Of a stretch of DNA of 64,000 bases, positions 33,597 to 45,548 are shown piece by piece. The translations under genes and the position numbers were made by a program. The stretch is from Heliocidaris tuberculata (Eukaryota > Echinodermata > Echinoidea > Camarodonta > Echinometridae), in NCBI GenBank assembly GCA_025618425.1, contig CM046832.1, positions 63,253,108 through 63,317,107 on the forward strand. Direction: 5' to 3'. Each line of letters starts with the position of its first letter. Positions within the stretch are counted from its first letter, which is position 1. The notes under the pieces are model-generated. The model was not told where the DNA came from and did not search any database. It saw nothing but the letters and a program-made list of their open reading frames with translations.

Positions 33597-33979
33597 TCCG
33601 GTCAACCTAGCAACTAAACAGAATATGCTAGTACTTTGTTTCCTGGGTCAGGACAACTATTAGTGACATAATTAAACTTCCATTCTCAACGCTTCATTGG
33701 ACATGGTGGCCAATTTTATTTTTTAAAGTGGCCGCCACAAATTTTTTTGCCCTACGTTGGCTTCTTTTCAACGTAGAAACTTAGTGAAATATGCTAATCC
33801 TACGTTTCTTGGTCGAGAAAACAATCTGTGACATTACTAGACTTCTACTCCCAACGCTTCATCGCGTATGGTGGTCATTTTGGATTTTCAAACTGGCCGC
33901 CATGAAGTATATATATTGCCATATCTCTACTTCAAAGCAACCTAGAAACTTATTGGAATATTCTAATACTATGTTTCCA

Positions 33980-34129
33980 GGGCCCTCTTGCATAAAAAGT
34001 TGCGTTTAATCGCAAGTCAAAAAATTAAACGCAACTTGAATATCAACCAATCAGGATCGCGTATTTTGGACTTGCGTTTAAGTTTTTGAGTTGCGTTTAA
34101 TCACAACTTTTTTATGCAAGAGAGCCCAG
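33980..34129. mobile_element. 150-bp MITE nested in the large element
   Basis: The ends GGGCCCTCTTGCATAAAAAG and CTTTTTTATGCAAGAGAGCCC are inverted repeats, with inner AGTTGCGTTTAAT arms also repeated. No coding capacity. Confidence 0.85.
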
Positions 34130-36876
34130 GGTCAGTAAAATCATTGGTGACGTCATTAGACTTCCCACCTCAACGCTTCATGTGGCTTCCATCTTGGATT
34201 TTCAAAATGACCGACATAAAATGCATATTTTGCCCTTTCTCTACGTATGGTCAACATAAAAACTACATGAAATATGATAAGCTTATATTTCCTTGGTAAG
34301 GGAAATCTTTGGTGCTATCACAAACTTATAATCTTGAGTCTTCCTTCACTTTAAGCCTTGGGGCGGCTATAGGGGCCCTCAGACAAATTTCATTGCGTCT
34401 CTAAACTGAACAGTGCCACGTTTTCGGGCTTTTGTCCTTGAAGTATTGCGCATCTTTTGACACCAAATTTAGAAAAATTATATTTTGGTTTTTAATTTTA
34501 TTCTCTTCAGGCAAGGATTTATATTTTTGTACAAATTGAATGAAAAACAGCAATTTGATTTTATTTCTTTGTAAATCGTTTGTAATTTCTTCTTCTTTTA
34601 TTATCTCTTTTCTATCTGAATGTAGAAATAAACTACCCTCTAATAACAGGCGTAAAAAGCAAGAAATATGGTTGAAAAACAATAGAATGCACATGAAATA
34701 AAGTCACTTGTGATGACTTTTGTTTTTCAGTCTACGAACTTCCCCATCGACTATATCATCACTGATCGACCCCCCCCCCAACCCTCCCTCGGATAACTCT
34801 ACCCCCTGAATTAAATACCAAGTGCAGTTCTTTAGCTGTATTATTGTAACCTACTAATCAATTATACTGTATCAAACTAGAGATATACTTCATATGTCGA
34901 CCAGTATGTGCAAACTAAATAAATGTATCTTACAGTACAACAAATTATTACATACTTTACTTGGCCCAAAGACATTTTAGGGTACTTAAATTAGGCTAAT
35001 CTATTACAACTGTATACAGCATAGAATGCTCACAACCTTTAAAATGCTCATTTCCTACATTTCATATTGTTTTTCAACTTTATTTACTTTCAATTCTGCT
35101 TTTTAAGGTAAATAGTAAAGCTTAATAACATTAAAAAAAAAAGATATACAAACAGAATAAGAAATACTGCATTTTAACCACTTTGTACAAAATCAGAGAA
35201 AAAATCTGTAAAGGTCACATTTTATTTGCTTTCAGTTCTGCTATTTGAGGTAAACAGTAAAGCTTAAGTAAGACACTTTTCAAAATAAGATAAACAGTGG
35301 TAGCAAGAAATATTGTGTGTTAAACCACTTTTTACTCAAAACAGAAGTCTCAAAACGTCACCTAAGTTTAGAAGGATCTTTCGTGGCAAAAGATTTTTGC
35401 AATGCTGAAATGAAGAGAGTCAAAATGTAGAATGCCTCGAAATGTGCTGATTGAGACCAACCGTGAACTTTGTCTACAACTGAGCAGGGGGGGGGGGGGG
35501 GGGCTGACGCCTCTTGCCCGAATGTAAACTTTACTTTTAGCCCCTAGCCCCCACCCCTCCCCACCTCATAAGACTATGCTCGTCTAAATCTTGAAAGTGC
35601 TTGGAAATGTTACAGGGGACCCAATTTTGGGGGTCAAACAGGCTTGGATTGATGTTAAAGAATGTTTGGTATCAATATGTTCAGAGGACCTCCCTGTAAA
35701 ACTGAGAGGGGCAGGGGTGGGCGCAAGTTTTGAACCCAGACACCAAGTATTTACATGTTTTAGAGTGTAAATATTTTCTATCACTTTAATACTTTAATCA
35801 CTTTAATTTTATTTCACTGATGGCCTGAATTGCTTCCTTGTACAAAATTTTTTCCCAGTAACCATGAGATTATGAATGATTTGTCAAGGCTCATTAATTT
35901 TCTTAGCATTATACAAAGTACTTTATGAGTATTACTTTGCACCAATTTGTCTCGTTTTAAGGCAGAAAGGGGGAGATGGAAGGATTGGACATGCAGGGGG
36001 TGCATGTTCCGTACCCTATCATCTAGTACATACGTGTGTTGGAGTGTGAATCATGATTATCACTTGAAACCAGGTTTCCTCATAAATATTATTGGACAGT
36101 TAACATTAATTGGTTTCTGAACACAAATCATCGGTTATTAGGCACATTCATATCATAGCAACGGGAACTCATAAACAATTGTATATCACTAAAATATGAT
36201 CGTACTGAATCATCTGACATCACACTTCCTATTACAATATTCATCTGCATGACAATAGCATGTACTACCGAAATAATCCATTTTACGTCTCTCAATGTTA
36301 CCATTGTCAGGGAGAAGGCAGCACTTAGTAACCAATTTTGTTATCGATTCTCTACTTTAGCTAATATCAAAGTGTCAACTTTTTTGTTTGATAAGCAATG
36401 AACCTGTAATTCTTATATGATATTAACCGTACATATGGGCAGTATTCTGAAAAGTTTGAACTAAGTAGTGAAAATAACTTTTGACTGAGAAATACGTATT
36501 TTGAAGAAATTCATATTTGTGAAAAAAATTATGTAAATAATCACATTCTTGGCCAAGAATTGTATTGCAAATCATCACCGATCCCATTAAATGTGGTATC
36601 ATGTTGTTGAAAATTTAATGCCCTTTAATATGAAACATGCATTGTAAAATGAGGTTCTGTTTAAAGAAATATCTTCAAATTTGTTCAAGACGAGTTACAC
36701 ATAGCGGCCATTTTGAAAATCCAAAATGGCCGCTATGCCGGTGATTTGTGCAAATGCCAACATCAATTTTTGAATTTCCCATTTTCTAAAGATTATAAAA
36801 ATGTATTAATTTGCTACTCTCCAAAAAATTTGAACGAAAGCCCATTTTCCTACATAGTGAACCAGACTATATTGTA

Positions 36877-37057
36877 TATCCTTTACATTTCCTTCTTTAA
36901 AAAAAAATTGTTCAAATGATATTCGTTTGCTAATGACAAAATTTGCCATTATCCCATGAACGAGCACCTACATCTCCTATATTTCATTTGCAAATGTGGC
37001 TGTGTATTTCTCTCTGTACACTATGGTTTGGTACACTATATGGTATTTGTGGCCCAT
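36877..37057. other. Unassigned AT-rich DNA
   Basis: Nothing recognised. Confidence 0.4.
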
Positions 37058-37272
37058 TTATATATTTTTTATATATATATTATAAGGTGCTTAAGTACAT
37101 TTATATATTTTTATGTTATATGGGGTTTAAGTACCGTATATTTTTTAGATATATTATATGGTGTTTAGATACATTTTTATTGTTTTATTTATTATCTGGT
37201 GTGTAAATACATTTATATTTTTTATATATTGTATGGTGTTTAAGTACATTTATATTTTTTATATATTATAAA
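37058..37272. repeat. AT-rich minisatellite, ~50-bp unit
   Basis: About five units of the form ATATGGTGTTTAAGTACATT followed by TATATTTTTTATATATTAT. Repeating Tyr/Ile/Phe/Leu frames through it are repeat-derived. Confidence 0.75.
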
Positions 37273-37751
37273 ACGCACGACATTTTTTTCCTTTAAAGAT
37301 ATGTTTTATTTTCTCTCAAATCATATTGTACAAATTATTCATAACAAAATTGTACGTAAATATGATATAATTCAAACAAAATTTGGTGCATTATACATTG
37401 ATATTTGCAACATAGATTGCAATAATAAAAGAAAGTACATTTGCATGTACTTTTTTCATCAATTCTTTTTTTTCTTTATAAACTGTTTAGAAAACATTTT
37501 CATGTACATGATGATCAAAGAATAGTATTTGAGAGAAAATTTTAGTCTTTTCTCCCACCCCCACCCCGGAAAAGAAAAACAACTAAGTCACACAAACACA
37601 ATGTACCGAACCCCCGTTAAACATACTCCCACACACCCTCAACCACACAAAAAGCACACACATACATACATACATACATACAAACACGTACACACTGACA
37701 CACAAACAATTCACGTGTATTGAATACTGTAAACATAGGTGCATCGCAGCC
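37273..37751. other. Intergenic; CA-rich tract
   Basis: A CACACA/CATACATA-rich stretch at 37,590-37,710. No gene. Confidence 0.5.
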
Positions 37752-37759
37752 GTTCCAGC

Positions 37760-38335
37760 GGGGTAACCTCGCTAGTCATAAGGACCGCTAGTCATAATGG
37801 TCGCTATTCATAAGGACCACTATTCATAACGTGTAAGTTCCTATACCTGAAGTTCTGATATTCATAAAACGGAAAAGGGATCACTATTCATATAGTCATA
37901 AGGACCATTATTCATGAGGACCGCTATTCATAATGTGAGATGAGGGTTGCCTATTGAGGGTAATTACTCATAAGGACGATTATTCATAATACGAAATCGG
38001 GGTCGTTATTCATAAACATGAAGATGGGGCGATATTCATAATTTATATTGGGGGTCACTATTCATAAGGACCACTATTCATAATGCAAAATGGGGGTCGC
38101 TATTCATATGAGAAGAGATAGATAAGCAAACAACATGATAACAGCTATCTCTTCTTCGATTATGAATAGCGACCCTCATTTCGTATTATGAATAGAGACC
38201 CTCTTCTCGTATTATGAATAGCAGTCCTTATGAATGATGACCCTTATGAATAATGAGCCTTTTCTCCATTATGAATAGCGGTCCTTATGAATAGCTGTCA
38301 TATATATCGGTCCTTATGACTAACGAGCGGACCCT
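37760..38335. mobile_element. Foldback element with CGCTATTCATAAGGACC units (576 bp)
   Basis: Flanked by an 8-bp duplication GTTCCAGC (37,752-37,759) and GTTCCGGC (38,336-38,343). The left end GGGGTAACCTCGCTAGTCAT and the right-end complement share terminal identity. The inside is a chain of 17-bp TATTCATAAGGACCRCT units, turning to the opposite orientation after about 38,130, so the whole element can fold into one hairpin. Same family as 45,265-45,548. Confidence 0.85.
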
Positions 38336-38439
38336 GTTCCGGCGTGTTGTTTTTTTTTTAAACCAAAAGTGGATGTATTTTCCTCGCCGTCCCTATGTAT
38401 GAAAGTTTTCCCATATCCTCTCGTACATTTTCCAGCATT

Positions 38440-40120
38440 CTTTGTTTACTTTCTTGAGGAGTTGGGGGTTTCCCCGAGGGGTTTCGTTTTAGTTCTGCTA
38501 TAAACAAAAATCATATACTTAATTAAAAGTGTAACATGATTAATCAACTGCCCCTTCCCTACATTTAAAAATTTTATACCAATGTAAATTTCCTCCCAGT
38601 TTATATATTTAATATCCAATAAATTAAATAAATCAGTAAAAATCACCACAATCTTTCCAAAGGACTCTTATTTTTTCACAGGTAAACAATAAATGCTTAT
38701 AGTTCTCTTAATTTTTATCACAAAAGGAGCACATATTACTTATTAACAATTTAAATGCATACATATCTTTCCTAGTAGTGTAATCTCATTTAACATTTTA
38801 AACTGAAATTCCCTTAACCAACTATTCAAAGTATATTTCCTAGGTCTTAAAAAATATTGGTTGAATGTCTTTTTCAGAATAATTATAAATGCTCTCTAAA
38901 TTTTTTTTTACTGCATATGACTTTTCTATTTTCATATCATTTAACAAAGCTGTGTATATCTTTTTATATAACATCAATGTCAATGTATTGTTTCTTCCAT
39001 TAAACATAAATTCTAAATTGTCCCTACACGAATCATTTTTCTTCAAAAGAACTTTCCATCGGTATGTCAATGGAATATTTTCAAAAAGCCGATGAAGTTT
39101 AATTATTTCATCCTCATTTAACCCCATCCTTAGAAAATCCCTAGTTGATTTAATTTCACCTTCACCATCGACTATATGATGTAATTTATATATATTTCTT
39201 ATTTTATATAATTTATATATATTTACGAATAAGAGACTAATGTCACCTTTATGATGATCGATGCTATTCTAACCTTATTATTATATCATATAATATATCA
39301 TATCAGCTGCCAGCTGGCAACAGCATGAAAATTCCTTTGGTTGGTCTCTTCTTTCTTTTTTCTTTTTCTATTATATCTAAATTTGGGTTGTCCAAAGTGG
39401 TTTCATTGTTAATCTCCAAATACATATATATATATATATATATTTAGTTTCATTTGCGGACAGTTACTACTCAGTAGATGATGCAATTTCTAAATCACGT
39501 TTTTTTTTATTATGAACCTATAAATTTCCATGAATTATCCACCACAAGTACTTTACCATGCAATTAGTTATGTAATTCTCTTAGTAACACGTTTTCGACT
39601 ACACACAAATAGATGCCTGGATGTTTCCTTTTACATGCATGTTTACTACACCTTTTTTATATCCTATGATTTTTCTCTCTATTTTTTGTGGGGGGGGGGA
39701 TGTATGCTTGTAGTTTGTTTCTTTCTACCCTTCTTGTATTCACAACGTATTTCTCTGCAACCGCAGAAAGTATCCTAGGTCACTCAATGTTTGTAAATAT
39801 GCTTTCGCTCAATTTGAACAATAAAGTATATTGCTTTATAAAAAAAAATCATCAAAGTACATATTTCCGTCCAAACGAATATACTTATTGTTAAAAATAA
39901 TCTCTTTTCTTTTACATGTTGCCTTTTAAGCCAAACTTCTTTCATAGCGGCCCAAACTCCCAGCATATATTCCTATTAAAACTTGGCAAAGACAATTTAC
40001 TCATTCTCAATGAAACATTACTAAAAAATATCAGTAGACCTCCCACCTCACGAGTCTTTTATTACAAAAAAGTTTCCACCCCATCTTCGAATATCCTATC
40101 ATGAGTCTTTTTATCCATAA
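38440..40120 (-). pseudogene. LINE relic with zf-RVT-like C-terminal region
   Basis: The minus-strand frame 39,127-38,840 reads IPLTYRWKVLLKKND, LMLYKKIYTALLNDMK and ESIYNYSEKDIQPIFFK. It continues with frameshifts to SNMCSFCDKN*ENYKHLLFT and CEKIRVLWKD. The C-x2-C...H...C pattern and the LYxxL..W..d arrangement are typical of the region downstream of the polymerase in L1/Tx1-like elements. Shorter pieces at 39,784-40,120 (minus) look like the preceding part. All frames are broken. Confidence 0.6.
39424..39444. repeat. Short (TA)n
   Basis: About 21 bases of TA within the LINE relic. Confidence 0.7.
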
Positions 40121-41062
40121 ACTCTCACTTGGATGTTTTTTTTTTTTCAGGCAAATGATAAAAAAAATCAAAGAATGATTTTTGAGTGATATTTCATGTC
40201 ACATCAAAAAAATCAACAAGAAATTTTCTTATGTATTTTTGTGTTTTTTACTCAAATTGGTGATTTTCTTTTTAAAAATCACGCAGGGTAAATACAAAAA
40301 TTTTCTGAAGCTCGGTAGATTTGCTTCATCGTATAATGTTTCTCCAGAATCTCGTAATTTCGTTCACCAGTAAATAGTGTTTTTGTCTTTTAAAGGGCTC
40401 AAGATTGATAAATAATTCTCCTTGCTTTGCTTGCTATCATGTAAGTTTCATCCTCCTCCTGTAAAAATATTGCGCCGCATATAGGATTCAGTGTAAAAAA
40501 AAAATCGCTTTTGCAAAGATTCATCATTTTAAAGAAATTTCAACTTTCGGTTGCCTTTTTCCTAAATTCCGACTATTTCTCCATGGTTTCCACTAATGTT
40601 GCGCCCACCCAGTTTGAGAAGGAAGTTAATAGAAATCAGTTTATCAATGTTCAAAATTCGGATTGCTATCTCTCGATCGCAGTGCTCAATTGCAAATTTT
40701 CCTAGTTAAATTGCACAAGAATTCGCGTTTTGGAGGTTAAAAATACAACAACAAAAAATCTTCCGCTCGGTCGCTTTGCTCCCGAGTCGTTTGTACAATG
40801 ACGTGAATAAGTTAGTTGGGGGGGGGGGGGGGTTGGGGGCGCAACTTAATTGTTTGCCCCAGGCACCATTATTCCTAAATACTAGTAAGCAACTTAATGA
40901 AAAAAAAGTCTGCTCACAGCACCCCCAGTAAAAAAAAAATCGTTCCCAGGTGCCTGAAACCAGACAGTCAAATCTCTTCCACTCTCCACGTACAAAAAAG
41001 CTTGTTTTACAAAAAAACATTCATATACACTTGACCCCAACTTTGGAAGTCACTTGACACCA
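40121..41062. other. Intergenic, no gene seen
   Basis: AT-rich. A G-run at 40,817-40,833 lies inside a CACAGCACCCCCAGTAAAAA-type dispersed fragment (to about 40,960). Confidence 0.5.
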
Positions 41063-41340
41063 ACGTTGCCAAAGTTGGCAGAATTCTGCTTTCTGGCAGA
41101 ATTTTGACCACTTTAGCATCTAGCATTATGCTAGGCATAATTTGACAAAGTTTAGCAGAATTTTAGCATACTAGTAATTCTGGTGTTTCTTTTTCTTTGC
41201 TTGTCAGAGTATTTTTGAGTAAAAAGTCCCTTTGTTTTGCTTGTCAGAGAATTTTTGAGTACAATTTTGATTAATTTTGATTTAGCAGTAAAATATTTGA
41301 TTTAGCAGAATTTTCGCTGCTCGCTAGCAGAATAGTTTTT
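41063..41340 (-). repeat. Dispersed element with GCAGAATTCTGC core, copy 2
   Basis: Reverse-complement relative of 1,985-2,215: TTGGCAGAATTCTGCTTTCT, AATTTGACAAAGTTTAGCAG, and two GCTTGTCAGAGWATTTTTGAGT units. Non-coding. Confidence 0.7.
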
Positions 41341-41611
41341 TTTTCGCTGGCCACACTGCTTGACACGGCATTGAAATCAACCCCAACACTTAACACATTT
41401 AAACGTAAATATAAATTGTCCTTGTTGGATAGCTACAAAAATCAAGAAACGTAAACGTATACTCGCAGATTTAAACCAAACGAGACGGCCTCTTTCTTCC
41501 TGCGTTCCCTCTATCTCTTTCTATTCCTCCATCTCTCATTCTTGTTATCCCTGCCTCCTTACCCCCCCCCCCCTGTATTGCTTGTTCACAACTTGTTTGT
41601 TTTATTTCTTT

Positions 41612-41649
<38 letters not shown>

Positions 41650-41944
41650 AATACTGTCTTTTTTTTTCAATAGGGGTCTATGAAATGCAAGCCATGCTTA
41701 CTAAATAGACTCCTCCAATTATGTTTTCCTTTACAATTACAATATTTACTTTTATCAGTGTAAGTCCATTGAATGATGTTCTCTTATATCTATGTTCCAG
41801 TTCACATATTTGTTATTTTCCTGTTCTTAATTTTCATATGTACTGTTTTTTTTTTTAAATTGTAAAAAATATACATATTTCGAAAATAAACTTTTGAAAG
41901 ATATGAATCTTAATAGTAATGATAATAGTAATCACCAACATATA
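41341..41944. other. Intergenic; (CT)n microsatellite
   Basis: A C-run at 41,563-41,573 and a (CT)n stretch at 41,616-41,648. No gene. Confidence 0.6.
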
Positions 41945-42130
41945 GAATAACGGTTTTACGTAACATACTACTGCAACATTTGCTCCAAGATCTAAGATCT
42001 ATAAATTTCTAACTCTAATCAATTCCTTACTTCAACCTGAACCTATACCTAACCCTAACTTACCTAACATAGCAGCAACCCTAACTCTGACGAAATAAAG
42101 CCAAGAGTAATGTTGCTGGAGCATGAGTCG
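41945..42130. mobile_element. GCTCC-type MITE with CCTAACCCTAAC
   Basis: AACATTTGCTCCAAGATCT on the left and ATGTTGCTGGAGCATGAGT on the right, with CCTATACCTAACCCTAAC between them. Same family as 11,082-11,280. Confidence 0.7.
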
Positions 42131-42132
42131 CA

Positions 42133-42432
42133 TCAGTGGCGGATTTAGCTGGGCACATCCGGCCCGTGCCCCCCCCCCCCTTTGAAAGAAAAATATGCAT
42201 TGAGGGCCCCCCCCTTTTAGAGCGAAAACCTTTATTATTTATTTATTTTTTTGCTTGTGAGAGAATTATGGAGGGGAAATGGACCCCTGTAAACCCCCCC
42301 CCCCCCCCCCCCACTGAGCGACTTTTCGAGAGCTGGCGAGACCCAAAAAATACGGGTCTCCCTTTTCCAAAAGTTGACAAACCTGCATTTGTGTGCCCCC
42401 TCTTATACAAAATCCTGGATCCGCCTCCTGAG
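42133..42432. mobile_element. MITE, TIR CAGTGGCGGATTTAG, copy 1
   Basis: Starts CAGTGGCGGATTTAG and ends AAATCCTGGATCCGCCTCCTG, approximate inverted repeats. Inside are CGGCCCGTGCCCCCC, a T-run with GCTTGTGAGAGAATTATGGA, a C-run of about 20 (from 42,294) and CACTGAGCGACTTTT. A second copy is at 47,022-47,348. Confidence 0.8.
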
Positions 42433-43250
42433 TCGCATCATCAAAAAACACAAAGATTATATCAAAGGAATAAGGTAACATCCAAGCGAAATAGTTCTAG
42501 GGGATGGGGCCTAATTTATCATTGTTTTGTGATGCCTGCACATTTCAGTAGACCTTGTACAAGGCTGTCCGTGGGTTGATTTCCTGAAAGTCTTTGCGAT
42601 TGCGTTCTGCAAGCTTGTCGAAAAGAGTACAAATAATGTCAAATTTGCACCCTTTCCCCTTTATCAGTATCAAACATGTTAAACGTTTATCCTGTTCAAA
42701 AAACTTCTCGAAATCCTGCCCCCTCCTTTTTAAGGCAAATTCAATCATTCAACTACTCTTTTAATGACGTCAGCCTGTTAAATTGCACCTTTAAGATTGT
42801 AGCCCATATGATTAAGAAAATTTTGTCGATATGGAAAGTGAAATAAAGAACATTACATCATATTTTCGTTTGTTTCAATGTATTATCTATTTCCAAACTG
42901 TGGATGATAATAACACCCTTACCCTTACGATATGTGTTTCATTACGCTCTATATCAGTCTCCGGTCTATGTTATACAATGTATTTGATATTCGAGTGACA
43001 CTTGACCCTCGATTTTCCTCATTTGTGTATGGATTGCCAGATGGATTGCTAATGTGTTTTGTCTTTGAATAATAAGTTGTGATCGATTATAAAGTAAATA
43101 TGTCTTGACGTGTGGTGTGTATATATTTTCGTCTGGAGCTGAAAATAGTATGGCCTTTGACACTTTGTGTTAAAAATATATTCCTTTATGAATGCACAGA
43201 AGCAGTAAGTATTTCAGAAGTAGGCCAATAGCAATTCAGATTTGTATATA

Positions 43251-43460
43251 CACTCTAAAAACTAAAGTGTTAAATCACCATTTAAAAGGGCCGAGGAGTG
43301 ACAACTTTTTCAAAATTGTAGATTAACACTTTCAACATGCTGGATACAACACTATAAAGGCTGAATCCAGCAGTTTAAAAGAGTTGATCTACAATTTTGA
43401 AAAAGTTGTCGCTCCTCGGCCCTTTTAAATGGTGATTTAAACACTTAAGTTTTTAGAGTG
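43251..43460. mobile_element. 210-bp TA-flanked MITE, absent from block D
   Basis: The end CACTCTAAAAACTAAAGTGT is inverted as ..ACACTTAAGTTTTTAGAGTG, and the arms extend about 75 bp. Flanks are TA on both sides. Block D has the empty site GTATATATCC at about 51,045-51,054, proving insertion with a 2-bp TA duplication, the Tc1/mariner-type pattern. Confidence 0.9.
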
Positions 43461-43819
43461 TATCCTAAAGAAGAAAAAAAAAAGAAAAGAAAGAAATTCG
43501 TCTTCATACTGTACATATATGTCAATTTTCAGTCTTAGAAATATATAAATGTTAAGCATTAAAGTTAAGCCTGTCATAATCATAATATGAAGAGCTATAA
43601 TATAATTAGTGTAACTATAGTACTAACATTCTAGCGTTGGCTGTTCATCCTCTGTGTAGTCTGAACCGAGAGAAAATAGTATTTAAATATACATGTTTCA
43701 TCAAAGTATTTAGAAATAACACAGAATATGGAAAGAAATCATGAAAATGAATGTGAGATTAAAAAGTTTTAGCGTTGTTTTGATCCTGCTTCATGTTTTC
43801 TGAACAAAGACTAACGAAC

Positions 43820-43830
43820 GGGGATTCCCC
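43820..43830 (+). promoter_or_regulatory. Palindromic kB site upstream of copy 3
   Basis: GGGGATTCCCC, a perfect Rel/NF-kB consensus palindrome, 184 bp before the first-exon donor. The flanks GACTAACRAACG and ACTCCATGATAG are shared with copy 4. Confidence 0.65.
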
Positions 43831-43849
43831 ACTGACTCCATGATAGCGC

Positions 43850-44014
43850 GAGAGGCTTGCACCTGCGCATCCTGCACACAATCTGACCCAGCCTAGTCGA
43901 GCGTGCGTGTTATTTATCCAGTCACAGTAGAACCAACGTTAGGAATTCATTCCGTTACTTTGATTGTGATCTGCATAATAGGCCTACTGGCGGAAGAAAT
44001 ATATGAACTACATC
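43850..44014 (+). other. Candidate untranslated first exon of copy 3
   Basis: Ends with the strong donor CTACATC|GTGAGTAT at 44,015, conserved in copy 4. The 5' end is not determined and no conserved reading frame is seen, so it is taken as 5' UTR. Confidence 0.5.
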
Positions 44015-44037
44015 GTGAGTATAGTCTATGATATGAG

Positions 44038-44695
44038 CAGTGGCGTATCTAGATGAAAATAGTGCCCGGGTAGACGGGTTAGTACTTTTTGTGTAGCGTC
44101 TATTAGTTTCTAAATGACCAAACCCCATATGACAAGGATGCAAACCGTCTCGCGCTAAGTAGGATATTTCCCCACATTTTCCCCACAATTCTCCCCGGGG
44201 GGGGGGGGGGGGGGGGGGGGATACGGGGGTATACGAGGATGTGCCGCTGGGAAGGGTGACTTTTTGAAGAAAGATCCTTAGACATGGGTCCCCTTTTCAT
44301 TAAAAAGATCCTTAGACATGGGTCCCATTTTTCCCCAAAAAATCCTTAGACATGGGTCTCTTATCCCGGCTCTTATCATTTGTTTCATTCCTCTCTTTTT
44401 CTCCCTCATTTGTCCGGGAAATCCTTAGACATGGGTCCATTTTTCACAAAAAATCGTTAGACATGGGTGCCTATTTACAGCAAAAGGACCCTTGGATGTG
44501 GGTATGGGTCTGGAGTTCTCAGCCGCACACCCCCGTCCGATTATAATCTGAGTACCCCCCCCCCCCCCCGGGCAATTCTCCAGCAAAAAAATGGTTATTA
44601 GCTCTAAAAGGTTGCACAATGTACACCTTTCTTTCATCAAGGGAAGGGGGGGGGGGGTCACGGGCAGGAAGTGCCCCCAAAATCCGCCACTGCAT
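44038..44695. mobile_element. CAGTGGCGTATCTAG...CCGCCACTG element
   Basis: Inverted ends CAGTGGCGTATCTAG and AAAATCCGCCACTG. Inside are several TCCTTAGACATGGGTC repeats (44,275-44,470), a G-run of about 24 (44,197-44,220) and a C-run (44,557-44,568). A shorter relative sits at the matching place in block D. Confidence 0.75.
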
Positions 44696-45264
44696 TATAG
44701 TATAATAAACCTTTCAGGTGCACAATTGAACAAGTCTTTAAAAAGCGCGGGATAAGATTACTCAAGCGTTAGGATCAGGGTCGTATTTACTGAAACGGTA
44801 ATTCGCAATGAACGTTATTTTCATTTTTTATCAGTATGAACTTTTTTTTTTTTTTGGGGGGGGGGGCGGGGTATGCGGGTGTGTGGTGTGTGTGGGCGTA
44901 CACTATAAATTACTGGGGATAACGTGGCAATCAACGAGGAAGCTCACTGTTGCCTATAGCGAACACTGGAATATAAGGGTATCTGCGAAATTCCTTTGTT
45001 TATTTTGTTGTTGGATTTTTGCGTTTTGACATTTTTGTGCCCCTTCCCAGTGCGACCAGAGAATTTTCCACGTCGTTCCATGTTGATACGCCACTAAATC
45101 CGGACATGAAACATGGTCATCTAGACTTATTAGCTTGTGGAGGTTAGCTTCCTTTGTCAAACATTTCTTTTGTTAACAATTCAAATTTTAAAAAGGAGAA
45201 ATTATCAAATTCAATCTTCCTTTTTTATTCTTAAAATAATGTTTATTATCGTAGTCTGATAACC

Positions 45265-45548
45265 GGGGTAACCTCGCTAGTCATAAGGACCGCTTTTCAT
45301 AAGGACCACTTCTTCATAAGGACCGCTATCCATAACGTGTGACTAAATGAATAGCGGTTTTGTACGAATAACGGTCCTTCTGAATAGCGAGCAAACCATA
45401 GAAAAATTTCCTCGCTATTTATAAGGACATCCATTCATATTAAGGACCACTATTCATAACTACTCATAAGGACCGCTATTCATAGCGCGTGTTAAATGAA
45501 TAGCGGTTTTCTATGAATAGCGGTTCTTATGAATAGCGAGCGGACCCG
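45265..45548. mobile_element. Foldback element with CTATTCATAAGGACC units (284 bp), absent from block D
   Basis: Flanked by TGATAACC (45,257-45,264) and TGACAACC (45,549-45,556). Block D reads GTGTGACAACCAATC straight through (about 52,781). Terminal repeats match the 37,760 element: GGGGTAACCTCGCTAGTCAT and CGGGTCCGCTCGCTATTCAT (complement of the right end). Confidence 0.9.

Larger units (their letters stand above)
32457..36876. mobile_element. 4.4-kb element with ~570-bp inverted arms
   Basis: Left arm 32,457-33,041 and right arm 36,315-36,876 are reverse complements with substitutions. Shared words include GATGTTGGCATTTGCACAAA, TTTTGGATTTTYAAAATGGCC, ATGATACCACATTT and CAACACTTTGATATT. 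A second direct copy of the left-arm start lies at 33,035, followed by decayed units each bearing TTTTGGATTTTCAAAATGGC-type words (33,330 to 34,210). The core (34,400-36,300) holds a ~165-bp tandem repeat (35,065-35,340) and no transposase frame. Probably a large foldback or non-autonomous transposon. Confidence 0.7.

Noticed and set aside
38840..39127. A host gene on the minus strand
   Set aside because: The frame and its degenerate continuation (Cys/His pattern, then LFTCEKIRVLWKD) match a LINE C-terminal region.
41616..41648. CRISPR-like or other regular spacer arrays
   Set aside because: The window is eukaryotic. The regular repeats found are microsatellites or foldback minisatellites without unique spacers.
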